DNA of 64,000 nucleotides from Lachnospiraceae bacterium 10-1 (GCA_000403495.2 KE159821.1:124001-188000), one strand, 5' to 3'; positions 1-8,832 are shown, counted from the stretch's first letter. Notes: generated from the sequence alone by a model not told the origin. Translations and numbers: made by a program.

Positions 1-716
1 TTGCCTAAAACAGTGTCTTCCTCATCATACTTACGAATTGCACTTCTGGTATCAAGTCCGGCAAACCTTGGAATATTTGCATAACCCGGCACATCCGTAA
101 TTTCATAATTCCATACCCAGTAAATTGTGGCCGGAACCTCCTTATTAAATTTAAGGGCCCCCTTTGCCTCCTCCACATCATCCGAAACCTTATCATAATA
201 AGTAAGAGGATACCTGAATTTTACAATTCCATTTTCCATATACATTTCCTGATAAACGGTAATATGATCTTTGATGATTTCTTCTATTTTTTGTTTTTGC
301 ACTACAGAAATACCTGCTGAAGGTTTATATTCCAGCTGCACCTTAATAGAATAAGACCTGATACTTTCCGACAGAGATGTAATATAAAAAGTCATAGGAT
401 TATAGGCCCCCGGTGCAATCATCTGTTCCTGTATATTCTCAAAATTATTTAATTGAATGGGAATAATGGCATATTCCTTGTCATCCACCGCAACCTTCTG
501 AAGATAACCGGCAGTCATGATATCCTCACCATCAGGCTCAATTGCCACCTTAATCCCTCCGGTTCCTCCTGTCTTAAGATCAATTCCGTAAGCTTTTGAA
601 GAATTGTTCATTGCATACCAGCCATAGGTTGCCGATACCAGCACCACTGCAAGAAGAACGCACATGGTAAAACTTAATATAATTTTTTCCTGAAAGAATT
701 GTGTGAATTTTTTCAT
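1..716 (-). CDS. SipW-type signal peptide surface protein (3' end outside window)
   Basis: An open frame of 238 codons starts at the ATG at 714-716 and runs off the window edge, so the C-terminus is missing. The N-terminus has a basic start, a hydrophobic stretch (about residues 12-30) and then the sequence SATYGWYAMNN. This resembles the ATYAWF-type box of SipW-dependent signal peptides in TasA/camelysin-like matrix proteins. The rest looks like an extracellular beta-rich domain with no cysteine cluster. The ATG overlaps the stop of the signal peptidase gene (ATGA), which suggests translational coupling and that this is a substrate of that peptidase. The exact family is not recognised. Confidence 0.75.
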   Translation of the reverse strand, partial: MKKFTQFFQEKIILSFTMCVLLAVVLVSATYGWYAMNNSSKAYGIDLKTGGTGGIKVAIEPDGEDIMTAGYLQKVAVDDKEYAIIPIQLNNFENIQEQMIAPGAYNPMTFYITSLSESIRSYSIKVQLEYKPSAGISVVQKQKIEEIIKDHITVYQEMYMENGIVKFRYPLTYYDKVSDDVEEAKGALKFNKEVPATIYWVWNYEITDVPGYANIPRFAGLDTRSAIRKYDEEDTVLG

Positions 717-1258
717 TTTAATTTTTTCCTAACATCCCCCGCCAATTGTATTACACAGGAAAGGAAACAAAGGAGAACCGGAATAATAACAATTACAAAA
801 TAAAACTCCCGATTGGACAACTTCTCAAGGAAAGAAGAAAATTTCTTTCCAAAGGGAAGCTTATATGTATATTTCCCTACAATATCCTCATAGCAGGTGG
901 TATAGTCATCCACCCAGCTATTATTATCTCCTTTTGTATAAAAAATTGTTTCCTTTGTAATCCGGTCCTCAGCAATATCTACGATTCTATGTGTGTTCAG
1001 GCTTCCCAAAAGCGCAGGATCAGCGGAAGAAAACGTAATAATATCGCCAACTTTTATCTCATCAAAAGGCAGTTCTTTTACAATGATGCAGTCTCCGCTT
1101 CCAAAAACCGGCTCCATACTATCTGACATCACCCGAAGCATTCTGTATCCAAATACATCCGGCGACTGGTTCTGTGCCGCTTGAATGATAAAATAGCACA
1201 AATACAACACCACAGCTACAAATATAATATTTCCTGCAAATGATAATACTCTCTTCAT
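713..1258 (-). CDS. sipW: SipW-type signal peptidase I (S26B family)
   Basis: 181 residues. It should cleave signal peptides of exported surface proteins at the outer membrane face. A TM helix lies at about 8-27 and a second at about 152-174. Between them are the catalytic serine in SDSMEP (Ser47), the box NTHRIV with His90 in place of the bacterial lysine (the Ser/His dyad of the ER/archaeal/SipW type), and the GDNN box near 110. The ATG shares one base with the upstream stop (TAATG) and the gene ends in an ATGA overlap with the next. Flanking genes carry SipW-like signal peptides, so substrate and enzyme sit in one operon. Confidence in the subfamily is high; the symbol is by analogy with Bacillus. 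Confidence 0.9.
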   Translation of the reverse strand: MKRVLSFAGNIIFVAVVLYLCYFIIQAAQNQSPDVFGYRMLRVMSDSMEPVFGSGDCIIVKELPFDEIKVGDIITFSSADPALLGSLNTHRIVDIAEDRITKETIFYTKGDNNSWVDDYTTCYEDIVGKYTYKLPFGKKFSSFLEKLSNREFYFVIVIIPVLLCFLSCVIQLAGDVRKKLK

Positions 1259-2571
1259 TATTTTTTCTTCGCTTTTCGTTCTGCAAGCTTATCCCGACGT
1301 TTCTGCCGCATCAGCCTGCCTCTCTCGCTTATGCTCTTATTACCTTCTTTTGCTTTCCCGTCTGCCCTGCCTGGTTTCAATGTTGCAAGCGCGCCCCCTT
1401 CATCAGAAGACTTTAACTGATTTTTTTGTATTTCCCGTCTCTTTTGCCGGTTAAGCCGCTCCTGCTCTGCCAGTTCCGCCTTTCTTCTGGTTTGAATATC
1501 TGTCAGTTCTTTTACCAAAAGCTTTCTTAAGTTAGTATCACTAAGCTCCGTATTTCTTACAATTTCGTCCAAAAGCTGCCTGATTTGCTTTACATCCATT
1601 TTCTTTTCTTTAAGAGGGCGGTCCACATTGATTTCATTGTGAAACTCCATATTATTGTGAAGCATGACATAATCGCGGATCAGTGTATTATAAATATCCC
1701 TTTCAAACTGACGGGAAATAATAGGGTCCTGCTTTACAATATTTACTTTATATCCCACTCTGCTGTAGGAATGAATAAAATTCCACAGCTTATGGCATGC
1801 TTTATAATCCTTGTTTTTACCAATGGCATTGGTTTTTACAATCGGATGGGCTACCGCCGGATAGCGACGCATCATTCCAATAAACTCTGTTGCCGCCAGC
1901 ATATTGATCTGCTGATGGATTTTAATGATTCTGTTGAAAATATTTGCATTTTCCGTCTCATTATTTACATCTGTCTGCTTTTCCTTAATGTTCACAGAAA
2001 GTTTATAGTCGATTACTTCCGTATAATTATCTACACGCGACTGCATTTCAAAAAAAGTGCCAATTTCATCCTTACTTGCTTCAAAGATCATATTAAACCG
2101 TTTGTTTACAAAATACTGAAGTTCTGCTATTAACGTACAGACAAAGCGGTTTTCATAAATATTAATACTTTCTTCCTTGTAAACATTCAAAATACGGTTT
2201 GGAATGACTGTGCCATCCTCTTTATACTCGTCAATCAAATTGCTGTGCTGCAAAAGATGCCTGATGGATTCTGTTGTAATATTCCGGGCCATTGCCACAT
2301 TAACTACTTCCCGGTCTTCCTCAATGAATTTTCTGGGATTAACAATTACATAGTGAAGTGAAGGCAGTGCTGCTTCAATTTCCGACACCCATTCTTCATC
2401 AACGGTTTTTACCAGTCTGGCATTGGAAAATTTGCAGTAATTGCTGCCTGTTTCAAGCAGATTATAAAAATAATTATAAAACCTGTCTTCCTTAAGGCCT
2501 TCCTGCACTTCTTCTTTATTCATATTTAGATATGTTTCATGAACATAATCTGTGTTTTCCATCTTTGTCAT
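1258..2571 (-). CDS. DUF2357-like partner of the AAA ATPase
   Basis: About 437 residues, no signal peptide or TM helix. The middle contains the segment ENRFVCTLIAEL (around residue 150), which resembles DUF2357 proteins that partner McrB/MoxR-like ATPases; I treat that family call as tentative. The C-terminal 80 residues are strongly basic and coiled-coil-like (repeated RRK, QKRR, AERKAKKK), suggesting contact with nucleic acid, membrane or a partner. No PD-(D/E)XK nuclease core of McrC type is evident. The first in-frame codon is TTG at 2583; the ATG at 2571 is a more likely start because of the preceding GGAGAAGG. The ATPase gene ends 14 bases upstream. Confidence 0.6.
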   Translation of the reverse strand: MTKMENTDYVHETYLNMNKEEVQEGLKEDRFYNYFYNLLETGSNYCKFSNARLVKTVDEEWVSEIEAALPSLHYVIVNPRKFIEEDREVVNVAMARNITTESIRHLLQHSNLIDEYKEDGTVIPNRILNVYKEESINIYENRFVCTLIAELQYFVNKRFNMIFEASKDEIGTFFEMQSRVDNYTEVIDYKLSVNIKEKQTDVNNETENANIFNRIIKIHQQINMLAATEFIGMMRRYPAVAHPIVKTNAIGKNKDYKACHKLWNFIHSYSRVGYKVNIVKQDPIISRQFERDIYNTLIRDYVMLHNNMEFHNEINVDRPLKEKKMDVKQIRQLLDEIVRNTELSDTNLRKLLVKELTDIQTRRKAELAEQERLNRQKRREIQKNQLKSSDEGGALATLKPGRADGKAKEGNKSISERGRLMRQKRRDKLAERKAKKK

Positions 2572-2585
2572 TGCCTTCTCCAAGC

Positions 2586-4199
2586 CTAACTTGTACTCAT
2601 TCTCTTAAGCCGCGCCAGATATGCTTTGCTGATGCCCATATTTTCACTTCCAAATTCATGATCCAAGTAAATCACAAGACCATCCAGCTCATCTCTGATA
2701 AATCCAAGTCCTAAAGATTCAAATTTACGCAGAATCTTTTTTGCAAACATAAAGTCTATGCCATCTATTTCCGTCCCTCCACAAGCCACATAACAGGGAA
2801 CAAAATCTTTCATCTGGCGCATAATACGATTGCCAAAGGTAAGTCTGAAATGTTCAATCAAATATTTGTCCAGCTTATCCAGCAGCATCAGATTTTCTTC
2901 CGATACCGGATATTTCTCTTTTGCCTCCTCATAAAGTCTGTCCATATGCTTATAGCTAAGGCGCATGGGCGGTGTATCAGGCGCTTCAAAATATTCGGCA
3001 CGGTCATCCAAATCAATAGGAATCGCACGGTCATAAACCTTATCCGCCACTGCAAAGGTGGAATCGTCATTATTGATAGTTCCCACATACCAAATATTAT
3101 TAGGAATCCAAATCTTACCTTCCTTCATAAGTTCAGGATCGCTGGCCGCAGTATTTGACACCACTGAAACAAACCTCTCTTCTTCCCTTGGAAGTTCTAA
3201 GATGGAAAGCATTTCGGCAAAATAATATTCTACTCTTGCTATATTCATTTCATCCAGTATTACAATTCTGGGATCTTCGTAATAATGAGCCTCATAAAGA
3301 GTTTTTAGAAAATCCGTTTCCGTATACTTTTTAGTAAAATCATTATAATATCCAAAAAGCTCTGTACGATCCCTCCAGGAAGGCTGCACAGAACAGATCA
3401 CGCTTGGATTTTGAATAAACTGTCCGAACGCATAAGGCAGTGATGTTTTTCCGGTACCGGAAATTCCCTGCAGAATCAGCATTTTTGCGGCTCCAAAGGA
3501 TGCAAATGCCTGTTTCATAACTTCCAGGTCATAATAAAGCCCCAGCCTGCTTGCAGCAAAGTTTCTGAAATTAATACAGACTTCTTCTAATGTAATGGTA
3601 TAATCATACTCCGGCGGCTGATACCCGGGATCTTTATAAATAAGATCCACACCGGACAGCCTGGGGAACCGTCTTTCTTTTGTTTCAACTACCTCTACCT
3701 TATTATCATCCTCAAGTTCTTCCATTTCATCAGCATTTTTTTCATCCATGTCGCCATCAAAAACATCACCTGCTTTAAAAAGCTCTTTAGGCGTATCTAA
3801 AAGATCGGCATTTAATTCCATTCCCAGTTCTGAGATCTTCATTGCAAGAATCTTATCCTTTTGATAATTTGCTTTCATGATCTCACGCTTTAAAGTTACC
3901 ACTTCATCTTTCATTTTTTCATATTCCGCTACCGGAACTTTAAACCGGAATACAATTTTAAGTCCTTTCCAGATTAGATAAACAAACAATGCCAAAAGGG
4001 TAATCATTAAAATATGTACGATAATCGCCGCAATCCAGCCAAATACAGACAAATCGTCTTTATAAGTGTTAAACAACTCCATATAATATCGGATATCAAA
4101 TATCCCGATAATTGCATCCTTAATGGCAACCAGTACGTTCCAGATATGACCGAAAAATGTCCTCATAAAGTTGTAAAAGTAGTAAAAAAATGCATTCAT
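2586..4199 (-). CDS. Membrane-anchored McrB/MoxR-like AAA+ ATPase
   Basis: 537 residues. A TM helix at about 53-78 (a weaker hydrophobic stretch precedes it), a coiled-coil/acidic linker at about 92-175, then an AAA+ module: Walker A GISGTGKT (245-252), Walker B ILDEMN (314-319), a sensor-like GTINND, and a WRDR segment typical of MoxR/McrB-like ATPases. It probably remodels or assembles a protein complex at the membrane. The next gene encodes a DUF2357-like protein and the upstream genes encode exported surface proteins, so the likely job is secretion or assembly of surface polymers rather than restriction. SD GAGAGGA precedes the ATG. The ATPase call is firm; the role is inference. Confidence 0.8.
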   Translation of the reverse strand: MNAFFYYFYNFMRTFFGHIWNVLVAIKDAIIGIFDIRYYMELFNTYKDDLSVFGWIAAIIVHILMITLLALFVYLIWKGLKIVFRFKVPVAEYEKMKDEVVTLKREIMKANYQKDKILAMKISELGMELNADLLDTPKELFKAGDVFDGDMDEKNADEMEELEDDNKVEVVETKERRFPRLSGVDLIYKDPGYQPPEYDYTITLEEVCINFRNFAASRLGLYYDLEVMKQAFASFGAAKMLILQGISGTGKTSLPYAFGQFIQNPSVICSVQPSWRDRTELFGYYNDFTKKYTETDFLKTLYEAHYYEDPRIVILDEMNIARVEYYFAEMLSILELPREEERFVSVVSNTAASDPELMKEGKIWIPNNIWYVGTINNDDSTFAVADKVYDRAIPIDLDDRAEYFEAPDTPPMRLSYKHMDRLYEEAKEKYPVSEENLMLLDKLDKYLIEHFRLTFGNRIMRQMKDFVPCYVACGGTEIDGIDFMFAKKILRKFESLGLGFIRDELDGLVIYLDHEFGSENMGISKAYLARLKRMSTS

Positions 4200-4214
4200 T
4201 TCTGCTTATCCTCT

Positions 4215-5120
4215 CTATCGTACGGCCGCCTGCGCATCTCTTGAAATAAATTGTATATTACCTATGATCTCATCCATTTGGATGGAGTTGGTACAGTCAT
4301 CATCCGTTCCTTCAATCCATACAAGCATGGTAACCAGCACATCTTCGTCTTCCTTTATGGTAAAAAGCTTTTCCGAATTGCCTCCCTCACCACCCTCAAA
4401 CTCACCACCGTCCAAGGGCTGCTTCATTGTAGCATATCCCCCATACTGGCTGGGAATTGAGTTGACTGCATGATCCCCACCATTATGCTGGCTGCTGTTA
4501 GGTTCATACACGACAATATCCTGTCCCTCAACAATAAATGCAATACGGATGGAATTAGCCGCAGTAGCTCCTCCCTCTGCGGAGGTTCCGGCTGCCTGCT
4601 TAATCACACATCCTGTATTTTCCTCTCCCTGTTCAGGCCCAAGAAGCAAAATGTCATAAGACTTTACATTGGTGCCTGTCTTTTTACCGCCGCTGGTTTT
4701 TAAACTCCCTGCTTTCAGATAAAAGGTTTTCTGATACACATAGCTTTCATTTAATATTTTCTCATCCGTAATTTCCTTTGTATTGGTTACGCTGTCTCCT
4801 TCATAAACCGGCTCATAAAAAGTTTTCATATCGGCAGTGGTAACCGGATTCAATTCCATGTCATCCATAGCAACCGGGCTTTGCCTTGCCGCCTTTAAAT
4901 CAAGGAAATCTCCATATTCCCCGGGACCTCCTCCCAAATCATCAGCAATCAAAAGATCGGCTGCTCCGCCCGCCGTAAGCGATAAGTTGTATACTTTGGG
5001 TTTATTATTTAATGTAAACCATGCATAGGTAGCTGTGGACAAAACTGCCACATACAAAAGGCACACCAGCAGCTTAGACTTCAAATGCCCCTCTTTCCTT
5101 TTTTCCTTCTTATTTTCCAT
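4215..5120 (-). CDS. SipW-dependent-type surface protein (TasA/camelysin-like)
   Basis: About 301 residues. The N-terminus is a basic stretch, a hydrophobic segment and the box STATYAWFTLNN, a close match to SipW-dependent signal peptides. The mature part is acidic, rich in Gly, Asp and Asn, with no TM helix at the C-terminus, as expected for a secreted fibre or matrix subunit. The in-frame ATG at 5120 is preferred over the one at 5141 because the signal peptide then has a normal length; SD support for either is weak. It lies 23 bases after the stop of the previous surface gene and 15 bases before the ATPase gene. Confidence 0.75.
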   Translation of the reverse strand: MENKKEKRKEGHLKSKLLVCLLYVAVLSTATYAWFTLNNKPKVYNLSLTAGGAADLLIADDLGGGPGEYGDFLDLKAARQSPVAMDDMELNPVTTADMKTFYEPVYEGDSVTNTKEITDEKILNESYVYQKTFYLKAGSLKTSGGKKTGTNVKSYDILLLGPEQGEENTGCVIKQAAGTSAEGGATAANSIRIAFIVEGQDIVVYEPNSSQHNGGDHAVNSIPSQYGGYATMKQPLDGGEFEGGEGGNSEKLFTIKEDEDVLVTMLVWIEGTDDDCTNSIQMDEIIGNIQFISRDAQAAVR

Positions 5121-5143
5121 AATAAAACTTATCCCCCTCATTT

Positions 5144-6091
5144 CTAATATGTAAAGCTCATGGCAAGCTCCAGCTCGCCTCCAATGATTTTATCAATACA
5201 TTCGGGATCTTCTCCTTCTAACCAGATCACAACGGTAAACTTATCCATCCCCTCATGTTCAAAATCCTCCCGCAGGCCTGTACATATGGTTCTGCCTGAT
5301 GCAAAAGGCACCGTATTTAGCTGATAAACCCCTTTAAGGCCTTTCAGCCCCAGCCTGTCAACCGCATCCTGGGGAATCTTATTTAACTCTGATCCAGTTA
5401 ACAGCGTCTGCTGCCCCTCCGGATCTTTCGCATATTCCAAAAAGGGAAACTCATAATCCGAATATTGTACTTCCGGTTCACCGCCTGCACTTTCTTTGGC
5501 AAAGATCTCCTGTTCCCCGTTATGGAACAGCATAATCCACGACGCATCCTCTATCCCTTTCGTCTGGTGCCTGATAAAAAGCGTGTAACGATAGTCCTTT
5601 GTCTCCCCTGTCAGGTTTTTAACGTAAAAAGTATATGCAAAATAATCTGTGCCATGATGAACCCCGTCAATGTTCATCACATCCTCTTCTATATTGTAAA
5701 TACTGATATTGGTCACATCTTCTTTGGCCACTGCATGTAAGGTAATCAGCCGCTCATCAAAATTAGGTATCTCTGACAGGTAAAAACCGTCTCTTGCCAT
5801 TTCCCTGTCAACCTTTACCACAAATTCACCTGCATTGGTATAAAATGCCGCCATAATAAAACAGACAGACAAAGCCCCCATAATAAGGAGAATTGTCTGT
5901 TTTGCAGCATGTATGCGAAAAAGGCTACGGAAGAGGCTGATTCCGCCTAAATACCAGTGCCTGAAACGATTTAACAGATCAAATCTGCTAAGCAGTGTAC
6001 GTCTTATTTTTCTGTCTTTCTTATTTAACGCCTCTGTATTTTTATTCCTATTATGTAGTTTATTATCTTGAAAACGTTTTCGACCTCTCAT
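5144..6091 (-). CDS. Membrane-anchored surface protein of the SipW operon
   Basis: About 315 residues. A long basic cytoplasmic N-terminus (about 70 residues, rich in Arg/Lys/Asn) precedes one TM helix (about 72-90), then an extracellular domain of some 220 residues with alternating polar/hydrophobic strands. The segment following the TM helix (FYTNAGEFVVKVDREM) resembles TasA-like proteins, but the classic ATYAWF box is absent, so it may stay anchored and nucleate the fibre. The ATG at 6091 follows AAAGGTGA; a GTG at 6136 has no good ribosome site. First structural gene after the HD-GYP gene. Family not firmly recognised. Confidence 0.65.
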   Translation of the reverse strand: MRGRKRFQDNKLHNRNKNTEALNKKDRKIRRTLLSRFDLLNRFRHWYLGGISLFRSLFRIHAAKQTILLIMGALSVCFIMAAFYTNAGEFVVKVDREMARDGFYLSEIPNFDERLITLHAVAKEDVTNISIYNIEEDVMNIDGVHHGTDYFAYTFYVKNLTGETKDYRYTLFIRHQTKGIEDASWIMLFHNGEQEIFAKESAGGEPEVQYSDYEFPFLEYAKDPEGQQTLLTGSELNKIPQDAVDRLGLKGLKGVYQLNTVPFASGRTICTGLREDFEHEGMDKFTVVIWLEGEDPECIDKIIGGELELAMSFTY

Positions 6092-6160
6092 TAAAACAAC
6101 ATCACCTTTTTTATAACCCTTACGTGAAATCCTCACATACTTTTTCTAAAAAAAGGGCAG

Positions 6161-6802
6161 TTAAACCCTTACAATACACCGCTTAAAAATATCTACCAGT
6201 TCGGGCTGAAACTGCCCCCCGGCTTCTTCCCCTATGATCTTAAGAGCTTCTTCCCTTGTAGTCTGTTTCTTTTTATAAGGCTTCCAGCTTGTAATCCCAT
6301 CATAGGTGTCTGCAATTGCACAAATCCTTGCCACAAGAGGAATCTCCACGCCTGTAAGCTGATAAGGGTATCCTTTGCCATCGAACCTTTCATGATGAAA
6401 TACTGCAGTATCCTCCCATATTTTCATAATCTCATCCGAAAATGGCTGTTTATAAATGCTTTTTATTGCACGTTTGGCATTTACCGTGTGATCCTTGATT
6501 AACTGTAATTCTTCTCTGGTCAAATCTTCCACTTTATTCAATAACTCAAATGGAATATAATGCCTGCCTATGTCATGAAGCATAAAAACCTGCCGGCTTA
6601 CCGGCCGGAATGCCTCTCCTAAACTGTCATTTATATTTTCCAGATCTGCATCGGCCATATATTGATACATTGCATCAGCATATTTTCCAACCCGTTCCAT
6701 ATGAAGTCTGGTACTTCTGGGAAATGTGCTCCAAAGTGCATCCAGATCAGGAAAACATCCTACCTCAGAAGGACTTATTTCATTTTTATCTACAACAATC
6801 AT
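6161..6802 (-). CDS. HD-GYP domain protein (probable c-di-GMP phosphodiesterase)
   Basis: 213 residues, almost entirely an HD-GYP domain. Seen: the HD pair in MLHDIGRHYIP (His76, Asp77; the usual HDIGK lysine is Arg), the double histidine in FHHERFDGKGYP (136-146) and a later DTYDG metal/turn motif. Proteins of this family hydrolyse cyclic di-GMP. No receiver or sensor domain precedes it. The ATG at 6802 follows TGGGGA at 7 bases; the longer frame would need TTG at 6826. It is the first gene of the surface-protein operon, with a consensus promoter about 60 bases upstream, so second-messenger turnover may be tied to fibre production. Confidence 0.85.
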   Translation of the reverse strand: MIVVDKNEISPSEVGCFPDLDALWSTFPRSTRLHMERVGKYADAMYQYMADADLENINDSLGEAFRPVSRQVFMLHDIGRHYIPFELLNKVEDLTREELQLIKDHTVNAKRAIKSIYKQPFSDEIMKIWEDTAVFHHERFDGKGYPYQLTGVEIPLVARICAIADTYDGITSWKPYKKKQTTREEALKIIGEEAGGQFQPELVDIFKRCIVRV

Positions 6803-6857
6803 TTTATTTCCCCATATTGACTTCAAATGGCTGTTTTTATAATATTTTTACAATATA

Positions 6858-6886
6858 ATTTTATTATTTTATATAATTTATGTCAA
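6858..6886 (-). promoter_or_regulatory. Sigma70-type promoter of the HD-GYP/surface operon
   Basis: On the minus strand TTGACA (6881-6886) is followed after exactly 17 bases by TAAAAT (6858-6863), within a very AT-rich stretch. Transcription would start near 6850, about 50 bases before the ATG at 6802. This is the only intergenic gap of note upstream of the operon. Confidence 0.8.
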
Positions 6887-6951
6887 CAATTCTGAACAAA
6901 ATCACTTAATTTTTTCTGAAAACAGCTCATAAATTTGTTCAAATTATCACT

Positions 6952-7473
6952 TTATCCCAAATACCATTTCATCACTTTTTCACCATACAACATAGAAATA
7001 AAAATTCCCAATGATAAATAAGGTCCTAATGCCATAATTTTGCTTTTCCCATTTAATATCATCCGGATGGGATGAACCACTGCGCCAAACACTGCCCCAA
7101 TAAAAAAAGCCAGCAGTATCTTCTGCCAGCCTAAAAAAAGACCGGCGGCGGCCATCAGTTTCACATCACCGCCTCCGATCCCTTTTCCTTTTGTAACATA
7201 ATAAAGCAGTAAAAGGAAGCCGCTTACAGTACACATCCCGATTACATACTCCTTCCAATTGGAAAGATTTAAAATCAGATGCACCACCCCTAAACTCCCT
7301 ATTGCAAGATTGTATCTAAGAGGAATTTCAAAGGTTCTTTCGTCAACAATTCCTATCATTATAAGCAGACCTGCACAAACTCCCATAAAAAAGCTCTCCC
7401 ATGTCCACCCTGCTTCTAAAACCACCCACCCAAAAGCAACTCCGCTTGTAAGCAGAAAACCCGCCTTCTTCAT
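6952..7473 (-). CDS. Prepilin peptidase (type IV, A24 family)
   Basis: 173 residues, several TM helices. Aspartyl membrane protease that cleaves type IV prepilin leaders. The two catalytic aspartates are visible: Asp44 in VDERTFEIP and Asp103 in the GxGD motif GIGGGDVK. The N-terminal methyltransferase domain of full-length PilD is missing, as in the short TadV/CpaA/ComC-like type. It lies 15 bases after a 57-residue gene and close to dprA and comM, so it may serve competence or Tad-like pili. The next gene downstream has its own promoter. Confidence 0.9.
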   Translation of the reverse strand: MKKAGFLLTSGVAFGWVVLEAGWTWESFFMGVCAGLLIMIGIVDERTFEIPLRYNLAIGSLGVVHLILNLSNWKEYVIGMCTVSGFLLLLYYVTKGKGIGGGDVKLMAAAGLFLGWQKILLAFFIGAVFGAVVHPIRMILNGKSKIMALGPYLSLGIFISMLYGEKVMKWYLG

Positions 7474-7488
7474 CCTTCACCAGCCTTT

Positions 7489-7662
7489 TCATGAAATCAT
7501 TTCATATTGCATTAACTCATATTTCAGTTTCGCTCCTTCTGTGATTTCTGCCGGAAGCAAAGCCCTCGCCACCAGCTTCAACTCTTCGCTTTCCACATCC
7601 GTACGTTTTAAATTTGCATAATCTCCATCAATACTTGCCACTTCATAATAAAATGTATTCAT
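7489..7662 (-). CDS. Small conserved protein, 57 residues
   Basis: Short frame with start ATG at 7660-7662 preceded by AAAGGAG. The protein begins MNTFYYEVASIDGDYANLKR and contains LVARALLPAEI; it looks like a compact beta-rich domain with no TM helix or cysteines. It sits between dprA (20 bases upstream) and the prepilin peptidase (15 bases downstream) in the same direction, so is probably co-transcribed. Small acidic proteins of this shape occur next to dprA in Lachnospiraceae; the function is not known to me. Confidence 0.75.
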   Translation of the reverse strand: MNTFYYEVASIDGDYANLKRTDVESEELKLVARALLPAEITEGAKLKYELMQYEMIS

Positions 7663-7682
7663 ATCTGACTCCTTTTAAATAT

Positions 7683-8828
7683 TTATTGTTTGATATACTC
7701 TATTGTATCACTGACACATATTTTCGAAAAGTAACTGCCCCCTGTCTGTTTTGCTTTTTTCTCTATGCACAGATGAATCAACCGCTCCAAAAGTTCTGAA
7801 AGCTCTATTTGACTTCCCCTAATTTTCATTGCCTCGAAAATTTCGTCCACAGCTTTCGGATACGTATCCAAAAGCTTTAAAATCTGCATTTGCACTTTAT
7901 CTCCGCTTTCCTTATTCTCACATTTTATGCTTTTTCTTTCCATTCCCTTTCTATTTTGAAGAATGTCAAATTCCGCCAGAATATCCTCAGGAGTAAGCGC
8001 AATTTCCGCTCCCTGGCGGATCAGAAAATTACATCCATCGCTTAATCTGTCCGTAAGCCTTCCCGGAACTGCATATACGCTCTTTCCCTGCTCCAAAGCC
8101 ATGTCCACGGTAATCCACGTACCGCTCTTTAATCTGGCTTCCACCACAAGAAGTAAATCTGATAAACCTGCCACAATTCTGTTTCGCTCCGGAAACTGCC
8201 GCTTAATGGGCTGTGTTCCCGGTGGAAAAGTAGATAAGATACCTCCGCCTGTTTCAATAATTTCCTGATAGAGCTTTCTATTTGATTTTGGATAGCAAAT
8301 GTCCACACCGCTTCCTAAAACTGCATAGGTTTTTCCTCCTGCTTCAAGAGCTGTCTGCTGGGCAATTCCATCAATCCCTCTGGCCATCCCGCTTATCACA
8401 CTAACCCCCGCCTTTGCAAGCTTTCCTGCAAAAGCTCTGGCCATACTGCTTCCATATTCCGAACATTCTCTTGCGCCTATTACTGCTGCTGAAGGCATCT
8501 GCTCTTTTGGCAGATTTCCAAGACAGTATAATGCATAAGGAGGAGATTCCAGTTTTCTTAATTTTAAAGGATAATGGTCATCTTCCCTGGAAATGAATTG
8601 TATCTTTTTCTGGTTTAGCTCTTCATATTTCTTTTTAATATCCCAGTTCTTTATAAAACCCTCTATTTTTTCCTTTCCTTTTCCCCTGATCATCGGCCGG
8701 AGTGCATCCGCTCCTGCAAAGTAAGCCTGCCTGGCACTTCCAAATTCCTTTAATATCTTCTCTATGGTTCTGTCTCCTGCTTCCGGAATATTATGGAGCC
8801 AATACTGATAGGATTTTTCTTCACTCAT
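7683..8828 (-). CDS. dprA: DNA processing protein DprA/Smf
   Basis: 381 residues. DprA binds incoming single-stranded DNA and loads RecA during transformation. Seen: an N-terminal helix-hairpin-helix/SAM-like region, the Rossmann-like core with SGMARGIDGIAQ, the loop GGGILSTFPPGT and the PERNRIVAGLSD segment, and a C-terminal winged-helix-like domain (about 300-381). The ATG at 8828 follows GGGGAGGTGA; upstream in-frame codons would overlap comM. The gene starts 4 bases after the comM stop, the usual comM-dprA order. Confidence 0.95.
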   Translation of the reverse strand: MSEEKSYQYWLHNIPEAGDRTIEKILKEFGSARQAYFAGADALRPMIRGKGKEKIEGFIKNWDIKKKYEELNQKKIQFISREDDHYPLKLRKLESPPYALYCLGNLPKEQMPSAAVIGARECSEYGSSMARAFAGKLAKAGVSVISGMARGIDGIAQQTALEAGGKTYAVLGSGVDICYPKSNRKLYQEIIETGGGILSTFPPGTQPIKRQFPERNRIVAGLSDLLLVVEARLKSGTWITVDMALEQGKSVYAVPGRLTDRLSDGCNFLIRQGAEIALTPEDILAEFDILQNRKGMERKSIKCENKESGDKVQMQILKLLDTYPKAVDEIFEAMKIRGSQIELSELLERLIHLCIEKKAKQTGGSYFSKICVSDTIEYIKQ

Positions 8829-8832
8829 CTGC

